Part shown: piece after piece, positions 35,850-44,181 of the stretch
How positions within the stretch are numbered: the stretch's first letter is position 1
How the letters are laid out: each line of letters begins with the position of its first letter
Source of the DNA: Flagellimonas hymeniacidonis
Lineage (GTDB): Bacteria > Bacteroidota > Bacteroidia > Flavobacteriales > Flavobacteriaceae
Length of the DNA stretch: 64,000 nt
Direction of reading: 5' to 3'
Assembly (NCBI RefSeq): GCF_008040165.1
Contig: NZ_VRUR01000003.1
Coordinates: 38,721-102,720 of the forward strand
Notes under the pieces: model-generated
Databases searched by the model: none
Told to the model about the DNA's origin: nothing
Seen by the model: only the letters and a program-made list of their open reading frames with translations
Program-made: the position numbers and the translations under genes

Positions 35850-37386
35850 TTTTTGTGGATTCTTGTGTTTATTGATTATACTCTGCTCGTGCGGAGAAAT
35901 TGAAAAACAAATTCCGCAACAACCAAACATTGTTCTTTTTTTGGTAGATGATATGGGTTGGCAGGATACCTCTGTTCCTTTTTGGAGCCAAAGAACTGAA
36001 TATAATGACTTATATCATACCCCAAATATGGAACGTTTGGCGGCAGAAGGTATGAAATTCACGCAGGCCTACGCAACTCCTGTATGCTCTCCTACAAGGG
36101 TGAGCCTGATGACAGGAATGAATGCAGCTAGACATAGAGTGACCAATTGGACGCTTATGAAGGATGCCCTTCAACCCATGGAGACAAATCATCCTACCTT
36201 GAGTTTTCCAGAATGGAATGTGAACGGAATGAGTCCCATCAAAGGTGACTCCAAAGCGGTTCTCGCAACTCCGTTGCCCAAAATACTACAAGATGCAGGG
36301 TACTACACCATACATTCAGGCAAGGCCCATTTCGGGGCTATTGGGACACCGGGGGATGATCCTTTAAACCTGGGTTTTGATGTCAATATAGCTGGACACG
36401 CTGCTGGTGCTCCGGAAAGTTATCTTGGTGTGGAGAATTTTGGGAATGGCAAGGAAGGTAAGGAAGTTTGGGCTGTTCCTGGGCTCGAAAAATATCATGG
36501 AAAGGATATCTATCTTACTGAGGCACTTACTCAAGAATCTTTGAGTGCTTTGGATTCCGTTAAAGGCAAGAAACCTTTTTTCTTGTATATGTCACATTAT
36601 GCGGTTCACACCCCACTTATGGGGGATAAAAGATACTTTCAGAAGTATGTGGAAGCAGGATTGGATTCTACAGAGGCAAAATATGCTTCTATGGTAGAAG
36701 GAATGGACAAAAGTTTAGGGGATATCATGGATTATCTAGAAAAAAACCGACTAGAGGACAATACAATCATCCTTTTCATGTCAGATAATGGTGGATTGAG
36801 CGCTGTTGCCCGAGGTGGTAAACCACACACCCATAATAGGCCTCTGGCCAGTGGGAAAGGTTCCATCTATGAAGGAGGCATAAGGGAACCAATGCTTGTG
36901 AAATGGCCAGGAACCATAAAACCAGGGTCATCAACTGATGACTATGTGATTATTGAAGATTTTTATCCCACCATTTTAGAAATGGCGGGTATTCTGGATA
37001 GCAATAAAGTTCAAACCATTGATGGAAAAAGCTTTACCTCAATCTTAAAAGGAGAAGCGGCCTTTGAAGAAGAACGACCATTGTTTTGGCACTACCCTAA
37101 CGAATGGGGACCTGAAGGTCCCGGTATTGGAGCTTTTAGCGCCATAAGGTTGGGAGATTGGAAGTTGATTTATTTTCACCAAGATCAACACATGGAGTTG
37201 TATAATATCACCAACGATATTGGAGAAACCGAAAACATGGTACCAACTCAAGCAGAAAAGACAAAGGAAATGGCACAAATACTATCAGAATACCTCATTA
37301 AGGTAAACGCACAAATGCCTTCCGATAAGGAATCTGGACAAATGATTCCATTTCCCAACCAAAAAATAAACATAGGTAAGCAGTAG
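35836..37386 (+). CDS. Formylglycine-dependent sulfatase (S1 type), lipoprotein
   Basis: A 516-aa arylsulfatase-type enzyme. Lipoprotein signal with a Cys in LLIILCSCGE, metal site LFLVDDMGWQD (D38, D39), and the formylglycine motif C84-S-P-T-R88 in TPVCSPTRVSLMTG. Downstream are SGKAHFG, MSHYAVHTP with catalytic His, and FMSDNGG for calcium ligands. It is expected to remove sulfate from a sugar at the cell surface or in the periplasm, which points to a sulfated fucan-like or sulfated fucosylated substrate. A formylglycine-generating enzyme is required and is not in the window. The start lies inside the preceding gene. Confidence 0.93.
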   Translation: MRSINFCGFLCLLIILCSCGEIEKQIPQQPNIVLFLVDDMGWQDTSVPFWSQRTEYNDLYHTPNMERLAAEGMKFTQAYATPVCSPTRVSLMTGMNAARHRVTNWTLMKDALQPMETNHPTLSFPEWNVNGMSPIKGDSKAVLATPLPKILQDAGYYTIHSGKAHFGAIGTPGDDPLNLGFDVNIAGHAAGAPESYLGVENFGNGKEGKEVWAVPGLEKYHGKDIYLTEALTQESLSALDSVKGKKPFFLYMSHYAVHTPLMGDKRYFQKYVEAGLDSTEAKYASMVEGMDKSLGDIMDYLEKNRLEDNTIILFMSDNGGLSAVARGGKPHTHNRPLASGKGSIYEGGIREPMLVKWPGTIKPGSSTDDYVIIEDFYPTILEMAGILDSNKVQTIDGKSFTSILKGEAAFEEERPLFWHYPNEWGPEGPGIGAFSAIRLGDWKLIYFHQDQHMELYNITNDIGETENMVPTQAEKTKEMAQILSEYLIKVNAQMPSDKESGQMIPFPNQKINIGKQ

Positions 37387-37388
37387 TT

Positions 37389-39482
37389 ATGAAAAAAATA
37401 CTCCAATTTGTTATAGCAGGAGCAATAATATTATCCGTATCGTGTAACAGTCAAATTCCTCCTGAGCCTGTTGGTCCTGTTCCTTCGGAACGCCAATTGG
37501 CGTGGCATGAGTTGGAGTATTACGCTTTTGTCCACTTTAACATGAATACTTTTACCGACATGGAATGGGGTACCGGAGGGGAGACACCAGCACAGTTTAA
37601 TCCAACACAATTAGATACGCGCCAATGGGCCAAAGTGGGCAAAGAAGCTGGAATGAAAGGTATTATCCTTACCGCCAAACATCATGACGGTTTCTGCTTA
37701 TGGCCAACCAAAACCACAGAACATTCCGTTAAAAATTCACCTTGGAAAAATGGTCAGGGTGATTTGGTTCAAGATTTGGCAGATGCTTGTAAAGAGTATG
37801 GCCTTAAATTGGGGCTTTACCTTTCTCCATGGGACCGTAATAATGAACATTACGGCAAGCCTGAATATGTGCAACTATTTCATGAACAACTGAGAGAGCT
37901 TTTGACCAATTATGGCGAGTTATTTGAAGTTTGGTTTGATGGTGCCAATGGAGGGTCGGGGTATTATGGAGGAGCAAATGAAACCCGTAAAATTGATAAT
38001 AAAACCTATTACGAATGGCCCAAAACCACCCAAATGATTCGAGAATTACAACCTAACGCCGTCATATTTAGTGATGGTGGGCCAGATGTTAGATGGGTAG
38101 GAAATGAAGAAGGTTGGGCAAACGAAACCAACTGGAGTGTTATGCGTAGGGATGAGATACATCCTGGCTGGCCTAGATATGTAGAGTTGCGATCAGGGCA
38201 TGAAGACGGCACACATTGGCTTCCAGCTGAAGTAAATACTTCAATTCGTCCAGGTTGGTATTACCATCCTGGTGAAGACCACCAAGTAAAGACGTTACCA
38301 CGATTGGTGCAGACTTTTTATGAGTCCGTAGGAAGGAATGGCAATTTCTTATTAAACCTACCGGTAGATGATAGAGGCCTTGTTCATGAAAAGGACGTTG
38401 AGCAATTATTGGCTTTGAAACAACAAATTGACAAAGATTTTGCAAATGAATTGGCACAGGGACAGACTATTGTTGCTTCAGATGTACGTGGCAATGACTC
38501 CGCTTTTTCCGCGGAAAATGCTATCGATGGTGATAAGGAAAGCTATTGGGCCACCAATGATGGTAAAACCCAAGCGTCCATTACTGTTTCATTTGAAGAA
38601 CCCACAGAGGTCAATCGTATTATTTTGCAGGAATATATTCCTTTGGGACAACGAGTTAAAAAATTTAAGGTTAGCGCAGAGGTGAGTGGTGAATGGAAAA
38701 CCATTGATGAACAGACCACTATTGGCAATAAGCGTATTCTTCAATTTGAAACTGTAAAAGCGGACAAAATTCAGGTAGAAATACTTGATTCGAAAGGACC
38801 TGTAACTCTTTCAAATCTGGAACTATACAGAGCCCCGGTACTTTTGGTTGAACCGGTCTTTTCAAGAAATCGAGATGGAATGGTTTCCATTAGTGTGCCA
38901 GATGATAAGGTTGATATTTATTTTACAACGAATGGCAGTGACCCAACAACATCATCTTCAAAATATACAAAGCCCTTTTCTTTGACTGAACCAGCTATTG
39001 TAAAGGCCATAGCTGTTGATTCAGATAGCGGACAACAAACCCAACCGGCAAACCAAATTTTTGATATTGCTAAAAAGGAATGGCACGTAATAGCTGCCTC
39101 TTCAGGGAATTTGGAAGATGCAGAAAAACTAATGGATGGAAACCCCGATACATTTTGGGCAACGGACAAAGAAGACCAAAAGACACCGGAAATTACAATA
39201 GATTTGGGTAAATCCTTCGGGTTGACGGGGTTTACATATTGGCCCATACAAACACGCTATCCATTTGGCATAATAACCCATTATGAGTTTTTGGTCAGTG
39301 TGGATAACAAGAATTGGAAAACAGCTGCAAAAGGTGAGTTTGGGAATGTGGCCAACAATAGAATTGAACAAAAGGTATCTTTTGAAACAACGTCAGGGAG
39401 ATATATTAAATTAAAGGCACTCAAAATTCATGGAGAAGACCCAAGAGTTTCTTTTGGCGAAATAGGAGTATTGACTAAATAA
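37389..39482 (+). CDS. GH29 alpha-L-fucosidase (3), with discoidin-like modules
   Basis: Large (697 aa) lipoprotein fucosidase. The signal peptide ends in ILSVSC. GH29 domain, about 35-350: WHELEYYAFVHFNMNTF, ILTAKHHDGFCLW, SPWDRNNEHYGKPEY, nucleophile D184 in VWFDGANGG. This pattern fits the GH29-B group, which favours branched alpha-1,3/1,4-fucose. After it come an F5/8 type C (discoidin)-like module (about 375-480), a chitobiase/hexosaminidase C-terminal-like module (VDIYFTTNGSDPTTSSSKYTKP), and a second F5/8C-like module to the end. The accessory modules suggest carbohydrate binding. It is separated by 2 nt from the sulfatase and 5 nt from the SDR. Confidence 0.93.
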   Translation: MKKILQFVIAGAIILSVSCNSQIPPEPVGPVPSERQLAWHELEYYAFVHFNMNTFTDMEWGTGGETPAQFNPTQLDTRQWAKVGKEAGMKGIILTAKHHDGFCLWPTKTTEHSVKNSPWKNGQGDLVQDLADACKEYGLKLGLYLSPWDRNNEHYGKPEYVQLFHEQLRELLTNYGELFEVWFDGANGGSGYYGGANETRKIDNKTYYEWPKTTQMIRELQPNAVIFSDGGPDVRWVGNEEGWANETNWSVMRRDEIHPGWPRYVELRSGHEDGTHWLPAEVNTSIRPGWYYHPGEDHQVKTLPRLVQTFYESVGRNGNFLLNLPVDDRGLVHEKDVEQLLALKQQIDKDFANELAQGQTIVASDVRGNDSAFSAENAIDGDKESYWATNDGKTQASITVSFEEPTEVNRIILQEYIPLGQRVKKFKVSAEVSGEWKTIDEQTTIGNKRILQFETVKADKIQVEILDSKGPVTLSNLELYRAPVLLVEPVFSRNRDGMVSISVPDDKVDIYFTTNGSDPTTSSSKYTKPFSLTEPAIVKAIAVDSDSGQQTQPANQIFDIAKKEWHVIAASSGNLEDAEKLMDGNPDTFWATDKEDQKTPEITIDLGKSFGLTGFTYWPIQTRYPFGIITHYEFLVSVDNKNWKTAAKGEFGNVANNRIEQKVSFETTSGRYIKLKALKIHGEDPRVSFGEIGVLTK

Positions 39483-39487
39483 GTATT

Positions 39488-40282
39488 ATGAATTTAGGAT
39501 TACAGAATAAAGTAATAGTGGTTACAGGAGGAGACAAGGGCATTGGAAATGGCATTTGTAACGTGCTTGCAGATGAAGGGGCTGTCCCTGTAATTATTGG
39601 CCGAAAAGAACATGATGTACAAAAAGCCGTTGATGCAATTATACAAAAAGGAGGAAAGGCCTTTTATGCCCTAGCAGAGCTCACAAATCCTGAACAATGC
39701 AGGAACGCAATTGAAAAAGTAGTGAAAGAATTTGGGAGAATAGATGGGCTTGTCAACAATGCAGGTGTTAATGATGGGGTTGGATTGGAGCATGGCAATT
39801 ATGAAGATTTTAAACGCTCTTTGGAGCGTAATGTAGGGCACTATTACCTGATGGCCCATCACGCGCTTCCAGAATTGAAAAAAAGTGGTGGAAGTATTGT
39901 AAATATTGGCTCTAAAACCTCGGTTACCGGTCAGGGAGGCACTTCTGGATATGCTGCTGCCAACGGGGCAAGAAACTCCCTTACCCGTGAGTGGGCAGTA
40001 GAATTGCTTCCGTACGCAATTAGGGTGAATGCAGTGATTGTTGCTGAGTGCTATACCCCATTATATGAACGATGGATCAAAACATTCGAAAATCCTGAGG
40101 AAAAATTGAAGGAAATTACAGATAAAATACCCTTGGAAAACCGGATGACCTCTGTGGAGGAGATTGCCAATACAGTGGTTTTTTTGCTTTCAGAAAAATC
40201 AAGCCATACAACAGGGCAGCTCATTTATGTTGATGGCGGCTACACCCATTTGGATAGAGCATTAACCAAACCAAGCAATTAA
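39488..40282 (+). CDS. SDR oxidoreductase, probable L-fucose dehydrogenase
   Basis: A 264-aa short-chain dehydrogenase. Cofactor loop TGGDKGIGNG, LVNNAGVND, catalytic Ser in VNIGSKTSVTGQGG, and YAAANGARN holding the Tyr and the Asn that replaces the usual Lys position (YxxxN). The stretch VNAVIVAECYTPLYERWI resembles L-fucose dehydrogenases, which oxidise C1 of L-fucose to the lactone. It is encoded directly before fucP and the mutarotase, as a first-step enzyme would be. The alternative, an aldose dehydrogenase of other specificity, is less likely in this context. See the finding on YAAAN. Confidence 0.8.
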   Translation: MNLGLQNKVIVVTGGDKGIGNGICNVLADEGAVPVIIGRKEHDVQKAVDAIIQKGGKAFYALAELTNPEQCRNAIEKVVKEFGRIDGLVNNAGVNDGVGLEHGNYEDFKRSLERNVGHYYLMAHHALPELKKSGGSIVNIGSKTSVTGQGGTSGYAAANGARNSLTREWAVELLPYAIRVNAVIVAECYTPLYERWIKTFENPEEKLKEITDKIPLENRMTSVEEIANTVVFLLSEKSSHTTGQLIYVDGGYTHLDRALTKPSN

Positions 40283-40286
40283 AATT

Positions 40287-41582
40287 ATGAGTCGACCAAA
40301 AGTAGTATCCAAAGAAGTACTTTTTCCATTTATCCTAGTCACCTCCCTTTTTGCGCTTTGGGGTTTTGCAAATGCGGTCACTGATCCTATGGTACAAGCG
40401 TTCAAGAAGGTGCTGGAGCTCTCAAATTCACAAGCCGCTTGGGTGCAAATGGCGTTTTACGGGGGATATTTCTGTATGGCACTACCGGCTGCACTGTTTA
40501 TGAGAAAGTACTCTTATAAAGTTGGCATTCTTATAGGTTTGGGTTTATACGCTGTTGGTGCACTTATGTTTTATCCAGCAGCCATAACCGAAAAATTCTG
40601 GTTTTTCTGTTTAGGTCTTTATATACTGACTTTTGGGTTGGCATTTTTGGAAACCGCTGCAAATCCATACGCATTGGCCATGGGAGCCAAGGAAACCGCT
40701 ACGCAACGCTTAAACCTTGCACAGGCATTTAACCCTGTAGGTTTGATAGGGGGGCTCTTTGTTGCCCAGCAATTTGTGCTCAAAAATCTACAGTCAGATG
40801 ATATAGAAGATTTTAGTGCGCTGGATGAGGCAGCCAAAACTTTAGTGAGAACCTCGGACTTATTGGTCATTCGGGATCCATATGTGATTTTGGGATTGGT
40901 CATATCCATAATTTTTGTTGTTTTTCTTGTTAGTAAAATGCCACAAGCCAGAGACAAGGATGGTATACCAAGTATTGGGATGATTTTTAAAACATTATCC
41001 AAAAACAAGAAATATGTAATGGGTGTATTGGCCCAAATTTTATATGTAGGGGCACAAATCATGTGCTGGACATACATCTACCAATATGCAGAAGCCATAG
41101 GAATGGATAGTGTAACCGCTGGATATTATCAAATGGCTGCTTTTGTTGTATTTGTAGTAGGCCGTGCTATAGGAACCTATCTATTAAGGTTTATGAGTCC
41201 AGGTAAATTGCTGAAATTATTTGCCATCATGGCTTTGTTGTGTACCCTTGGGGCTATTCTCGTAAAAGGAATTGTAGGGCTGTATTGTATTGTTGGAATT
41301 TCCATGTTCATGTCCCTCATGTTTCCCACCATTTACGGTATTGCTCTGGGTAATCTTACCGAAGATCAGTCCAAAGTGGGTTCTGCCGGTTTGATTATGG
41401 CCATCGTTGGTGGTGCTTTAATGCCTAAACTTCAGGGAATGATTATTGATCTTGGAGGAAATGGTGTTGCCGATATCAAAATTTTAGGGGTCTCAGAGGT
41501 AAACTTCTCTTTTATATTGCCCATGCTTTGCTTTGGATATATTAGTTGGTATGGGCACCATGTCTTTAAAAAATATGAATAG
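40287..41582 (+). CDS. fucP: L-fucose:H+ symporter FucP
   Basis: A 431-aa major facilitator superfamily sugar importer with about 12 membrane segments. It starts LFPFILVTSLFALWGFANAVTDPM, the FucP-family first helix with the proton/sugar-binding Asp, and contains FLETAANPYALAMG and AQAFNPVG, both characteristic of the FHS family. It imports free L-fucose across the inner membrane after the exported fucosidases release it. There is a 4-nt gap after the SDR and a 3-nt gap before the mutarotase. Confidence 0.93.
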   Translation: MSRPKVVSKEVLFPFILVTSLFALWGFANAVTDPMVQAFKKVLELSNSQAAWVQMAFYGGYFCMALPAALFMRKYSYKVGILIGLGLYAVGALMFYPAAITEKFWFFCLGLYILTFGLAFLETAANPYALAMGAKETATQRLNLAQAFNPVGLIGGLFVAQQFVLKNLQSDDIEDFSALDEAAKTLVRTSDLLVIRDPYVILGLVISIIFVVFLVSKMPQARDKDGIPSIGMIFKTLSKNKKYVMGVLAQILYVGAQIMCWTYIYQYAEAIGMDSVTAGYYQMAAFVVFVVGRAIGTYLLRFMSPGKLLKLFAIMALLCTLGAILVKGIVGLYCIVGISMFMSLMFPTIYGIALGNLTEDQSKVGSAGLIMAIVGGALMPKLQGMIIDLGGNGVADIKILGVSEVNFSFILPMLCFGYISWYGHHVFKKYE

Positions 41583-41585
41583 CTA

Positions 41586-41936
41586 ATGAAAGACAATAAA
41601 AGATACTGCTTGGCCGTGGATTTGGTGGATGATGACAATCTTATCCATGAATATGAAGAACATCATAAAAAAGTCTGGCCGGAAATAATACAAAGTATCA
41701 AAGATTCTGGAATCCAAAACATGGAAATCTATAGAATAGCGAATAGACTGTTTATGATTATGGAGGTGGATTCTTCTTTTACTTTTGAGAGAAAACAACA
41801 AATGGATTCAACAAATCCAAAAGTTAAAGAATGGGAAGATTTAATGTGGACCTATCAAAAAGCATTACCAATGGCAAAGCCTAACGAAAAATGGGTGTTA
41901 ATGAAGGAAGTTTTTCGATTAGAATCAGGTGCATAA
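41586..41936 (+). CDS. L-fucose/L-rhamnose mutarotase (RhaM family)
   Basis: A 116-aa dimeric alpha-beta barrel of the RhaM family (formerly DUF718). Family marks: YCLAVDLVDDDNLIHEYEEHHKKVWPEI with the catalytic His, GIQNMEIYRIANRLFMIME, and the C-terminal WVLMKEVFRLE. It interconverts alpha and beta anomers. In this operon the substrate is most likely L-fucose, supplying the anomer used by the dehydrogenase after GH29 (retaining) and GH95 (inverting) enzymes release different anomers. Confidence 0.9.
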   Translation: MKDNKRYCLAVDLVDDDNLIHEYEEHHKKVWPEIIQSIKDSGIQNMEIYRIANRLFMIMEVDSSFTFERKQQMDSTNPKVKEWEDLMWTYQKALPMAKPNEKWVLMKEVFRLESGA

Positions 41937-41988
41937 GAAATAAAGTGATAAAGATTGATGAGATAACACTTACCGAATTAATTAAAAC

Positions 41989-42990
41989 ATGAAGCGAAGA
42001 AATTTTATGAACTTGATTGGTCCAGCATCGGCCGGGTCTTTTCTAATGCCGACGCTTTTATCATTTAAACCATCTATTAAAGAGAATAGCAAACCACTTA
42101 GGTTTGGTATTGTGGCCGATGTACACAAAGATTTGATGCCGGATGCTGATGCACGCTTGGAGAAATTTATTTCCAAAGCTATTGATAGACAGGTCGATTT
42201 TATTATCCAAATGGGTGATTTTTGTATGGCGGATCCAAGAAACCAAGAATTTCTAAAAATATGGGAAACCTTTAAAGGGCCTAAATATCATGTTTTAGGC
42301 AATCATGATATGGATAGAAATTCCAAGCAGGAAATGTTAGATTTCTGGGGCATGCCTAAAACGTATTACTCTTTTGATTTTAATAATTATCACTTCATTG
42401 TTCTTGATGCGAATTTTTTGTATCAAGATGGAAAATTTATTGATTATGAAAAATCGAATTTCTATGTAAACAGTGATTACAGAACCTACATTAACAATGA
42501 ACAAATAGAATGGTTTAAGGCAGATCTTGAAGCTACCCAATTACCAACCATTGTATTTTCGCATCAAAGTTTGTGGCATTACCAGTGGGGTGTAAAAAAC
42601 CGATTGACCCTACAGAAAATCATGGAAGTCCATAAAGAAAAGATTATTTGCTGTATGAACGGCCATAATCACTTAGATTTCCATCATCATCAAAATGGAA
42701 TCGATTACGTTGAAATCAACAGCATGTCATATCAATGGATGGAAGATAAATATAAGAATACTGAGCGCTATCCCAAAGAGATGTACGAGCAATACAAATG
42801 GCTGCCTAATATGGCCACTTACAAAGATCCATTATATGCCTTTGCTGATATGCAACCTGATGGAACATTGGCCATTGAAGGTGTCAAAAGTGAATGGACT
42901 GCACCATCTCCTTATGATGATGGATTACCTAAGGGTGTGTATGGAAACGAGTATTCAGCAAAAATTTCAGACTATACACTACGGTTTTAG
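41989..42990 (+). CDS. Tat-exported metallophosphoesterase of unknown role
   Basis: A 333-aa calcineurin-like phosphoesterase. The N-terminus MKRRNFMNLIGPASAGSF is a twin-arginine signal. The metal-site motifs are complete: ADVHKD (DxH), QMGDF (GD), LGNHDMD (GNHD), VFSHQSL and NGHNHLDFHH (GHxH). The substrate may be a phospho- or other ester-bearing glycan or a signalling molecule; the sequence does not say. It lies 52 nt after the mutarotase and 45 nt before the lactate dehydrogenase, within the operon but slightly looser than the rest. Confidence 0.82.
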   Translation: MKRRNFMNLIGPASAGSFLMPTLLSFKPSIKENSKPLRFGIVADVHKDLMPDADARLEKFISKAIDRQVDFIIQMGDFCMADPRNQEFLKIWETFKGPKYHVLGNHDMDRNSKQEMLDFWGMPKTYYSFDFNNYHFIVLDANFLYQDGKFIDYEKSNFYVNSDYRTYINNEQIEWFKADLEATQLPTIVFSHQSLWHYQWGVKNRLTLQKIMEVHKEKIICCMNGHNHLDFHHHQNGIDYVEINSMSYQWMEDKYKNTERYPKEMYEQYKWLPNMATYKDPLYAFADMQPDGTLAIEGVKSEWTAPSPYDDGLPKGVYGNEYSAKISDYTLRF

Positions 42991-43035
42991 TATTTAAAGT
43001 ATAGATCGAGTTATTAGAATCAAAAAAATAAGAAT

Positions 43036-44181
43036 TTGGAATACAATACAAAATATCCTACCATTGACGACTTAAGGAATAGGGCTAAAAAACGAATTCC
43101 TAGGTTTGCCTTTGAGTATTTGGATGGTGGATGTAATGAAGAGGTAAACTTAAAAAAAAACACAACTGAAATTAGAAAGGTTGAATTACTACCGCGTTAT
43201 TTAAAAAAATTCAATGGCGCCAGTTTAACCACTGAACTTTTTGGAAAGAATTATAATGCTCCTTTTGGGGTTGCTCCTGTTGGGCTTCAAGGACTAATGT
43301 GGCCCAATTCATCCGAAATATTGGCCAAAGCAGCATTTGAAAACAATATTCCCTTTATTCTTAGCACGGTTACTACATCAAGCATTGAAAGAATCTCCGA
43401 AATAACGGAGGGCAACGCTTGGTTCCAATTATACCACCCAACCGAAGAACAAGTGCGTAACGACTTAATCAAACGGGCGGAGGCTGCAGGTTGTCCGGTT
43501 ATGGTTTTGCTATGCGATACACCAACATTTGGGTTTCGTCCCAAGGAAATCAAAAATGGGCTTTCCATGCCACCTAAAATGTCAGTGGCCAATATTCTTC
43601 AAATATTGGGTAAACCAAAATGGGCTATGAATACGTTGCGTTATGGTCAGCCTAATTTTGAAGTTCTCAAACCCTATATGCCCAAAGACCTCAATCTGAA
43701 GCAGCTCGGTCAGTTTATGGACCGGACCTTCAGTAAACGTATGGATGTGGATAAAATAGCTGCAATCAGAGATCTTTGGAAAGGTAAATTGGTGCTTAAA
43801 GGGGTTGCTACGGAAGACGATGCAGAAAGAGCCATTGAATTGGGACTTGATGGCATTATTGTCTCAAACCATGGGGGTCGACAACTGGATGCAGGTGAAT
43901 CATCCATTCGACCCTTGACTAGGATTGCTGGCAAGTATGGTGATAAAATCCCCGTGATGATGGACAGCGGTATCCGTTCAGGGCCTGATATTGCAAGATG
44001 TATGGCCAGTGGGGCAGCATTTACCTTTATGGGTCGCTCGTTCATGTATGGCGTGGCAGCTCTTGGCAAAAATGGTGGTAATCATACCATCTCCATTCTC
44101 AAAACACAGTTGCAACAGATAATGGAACAGATTAGTTGTGAAGGTACATCAGATTTCACAAGGTATTTAGTGGAAAAATAA
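43036..44181 (+). CDS. lldD: FMN-dependent L-lactate dehydrogenase (alpha-hydroxy-acid oxidase family)
   Basis: A 381-aa FMN enzyme that oxidises L-lactate to pyruvate. N-terminus TIDDLRNRAKKRIPRFAFEYLDGG, active-site TyrGln in WFQLYHP, Lys in KLVLKGVAT, catalytic His-Arg in VSNHGGRQLD, and FMN phosphate loop DSGIRSGPDI. It starts at TTG (43036); no ATG occurs before the conserved FGVAPVG region. As the last gene of the fucose operon it would use the L-lactate formed by the hydrolase, so one fucose yields two pyruvates. Other 2-hydroxy acids cannot be excluded. Confidence 0.88.
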   Translation: MEYNTKYPTIDDLRNRAKKRIPRFAFEYLDGGCNEEVNLKKNTTEIRKVELLPRYLKKFNGASLTTELFGKNYNAPFGVAPVGLQGLMWPNSSEILAKAAFENNIPFILSTVTTSSIERISEITEGNAWFQLYHPTEEQVRNDLIKRAEAAGCPVMVLLCDTPTFGFRPKEIKNGLSMPPKMSVANILQILGKPKWAMNTLRYGQPNFEVLKPYMPKDLNLKQLGQFMDRTFSKRMDVDKIAAIRDLWKGKLVLKGVATEDDAERAIELGLDGIIVSNHGGRQLDAGESSIRPLTRIAGKYGDKIPVMMDSGIRSGPDIARCMASGAAFTFMGRSFMYGVAALGKNGGNHTISILKTQLQQIMEQISCEGTSDFTRYLVEK

